Positions 6,339 to 6,880 of a DNA stretch of 6,880 nucleotides are shown piece by piece. The position numbers and the translations under genes were made by a program. Position 1 is the stretch's first letter. Every line of letters starts with the position of its first letter. The notes under the pieces are model-generated. The model ran no database searches. It was not told the DNA's origin and worked only from the letters and a program-made list of their open reading frames with translations. Location of the stretch: the NCBI GenBank assembly GCA_945871625.1, contig CAMBWL010000045.1, forward strand, positions 1 through 6,880, given 5' to 3'. This DNA is from Bifidobacterium breve (lineage in GTDB: Bacteria; Actinomycetota; Acidimicrobiia; Acidimicrobiales; Ilumatobacteraceae).

Positions 6339-6880
6339 ATGAACACGATCAACTCAACCAGAACGCGACGCGTCTCACCACTTGCTTTTGTGATTTGGGG
6401 CTACATCATCTGGAGCCTCGTGCCGGTGCTGATTGCCGTGATTTACTCATTTAACGACGGCCGAAGTCGCACGGTGTGGCAAGGCTTCTCGCTGCGCTGG
6501 TGGATCACCGACCCATACGCCTCAATTTTCCGCAATGATGAAACCCGAAATGCAATTTCCAACTCGCTCGTGTTGGCATTCGCAACTTTGCTGGTCGTCA
6601 CTCCGCTCGGCATCGCGTTAGCGATCGGTTCGCAGCGCATTCGTGGCCGAAGTGCGAACTTTGTGCAGGGCTTGACCTCAGCACCGCTGATCACGCCGGA
6701 AATAGTCGTCGGTGCGGCATTGCTATTAACCTTCACACGATTATTTACGGCCGTGCCTCTTGGCTTTGTTGCGCAGTTGTTGGGCAATGTCACATTTGCG
6801 CTGGCCACTGTCGTCGTCATCGTGCGCGCCAGACTCGTTTCTATTGGCGCATCATTTGAAGAGGCGGCGCGCGACTTGGG
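6339..6880 (+). CDS. ABC importer permease 2, PotC-like, 3'-truncated by window edge
   Basis: Starting at ATG 6339, 180 full codons are present and the frame runs off the window; roughly 80 residues should be missing by comparison with PotC (about 264). A positively charged N-terminus (RTRR at 8-11) precedes a first membrane segment at about 14-37, ending in VIYSFNDG, a hallmark of polyamine permease 2. WQGFSLRWW (47-55), NSLVLAFATLL (75-85) and ITPEIVVGAALLLTF (118-132) are also typical. The EAA loop begins at the very end (FEEAARDL, 173-180). It is third in the importer operon, 4 bp after the PotB-like gene. The ATPase has not been reached and may lie further downstream. An ATG at 6331 is a false start that stops after three codons. 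Confidence 0.92.
   Translation, partial: MNTINSTRTRRVSPLAFVIWGYIIWSLVPVLIAVIYSFNDGRSRTVWQGFSLRWWITDPYASIFRNDETRNAISNSLVLAFATLLVVTPLGIALAIGSQRIRGRSANFVQGLTSAPLITPEIVVGAALLLTFTRLFTAVPLGFVAQLLGNVTFALATVVVIVRARLVSIGASFEEAARDL

Noticed and set aside
6443..6820. 125-codon minus-strand open frame opposite the PotC-like gene
   Set aside because: The plus-strand frame has clear membrane segments and PotC motifs; the antisense translation is low-complexity polar sequence without a domain.
1..6880. CRISPR arrays, tRNA/rRNA genes, insertion sequences, attachment sites or phage genes
   Set aside because: No spaced direct repeats, tRNA-like cloverleaf, transposase frame or terminal inverted repeats were seen; nearly all bases belong to seven metabolic or transport genes.

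Overview
The window is almost entirely coding. It carries seven protein genes and only four short intergenic gaps (29, 8, 17 and 4 bp). Base composition is moderate (about 50% G+C by eye). Several genes lack a Shine-Dalgarno sequence and have a -10-like hexamer 6-7 nt before the start codon, as expected for leaderless mRNAs. With a luciferase-like/F420-type oxidoreductase and a Tat-exported lipoprotein, this suggests a free-living, probably aquatic actinobacterium (an Acidimicrobiia-like lineage is my best guess). SAR202-type Chloroflexota are an alternative. The taxonomy is inference only.

Layout, left to right. (1) 1-792, minus strand: a luciferase-like flavin/F420-dependent oxidoreductase, its 3' end cut off by the window edge. 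(2) 822-2803, plus strand: a two-gene operon of a phytanoyl-CoA-dioxygenase-family Fe(II)/2-oxoglutarate oxygenase and a Rieske non-heme-iron oxygenase, joined by an ATGA stop/start overlap. (3) 2812-4200, minus strand: a class III PLP aminotransferase of the glutamate-1-semialdehyde aminomutase-like group, convergent with the Rieske gene. (4) 4218-6880, plus strand: a polyamine-type ABC importer operon of a Tat lipoprotein binding protein (PotD-like), permease 1 (PotB-like) and permease 2 (PotC-like, cut by the window end). No ATPase (PotA) and no reductase for the Rieske enzyme lie inside the window.

Working model (inference): the locus imports and breaks down an amine. The importer brings in a cationic or amino compound. 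The Rieske enzyme has the bridging glutamate and motif of the carnitine/choline/betaine oxygenase branch, so it would oxidise an N-alkyl or quaternary amine. The PhyH enzyme would add a second hydroxylation, and the aminotransferase would remove a primary amine. The PotD-like protein departs from E. coli PotD at several polyamine-contacting positions, so the ligand may not be putrescine or spermidine.

The most striking DNA-level feature is the architecture of the two divergent gene pairs (792/822 and 4200/4218). In each, -10-like hexamers on opposite strands sit 7-8 nt from the two start codons. The 17-bp gap at 4201-4217 is filled by one near-palindromic element that can act as the -10 for both directions.
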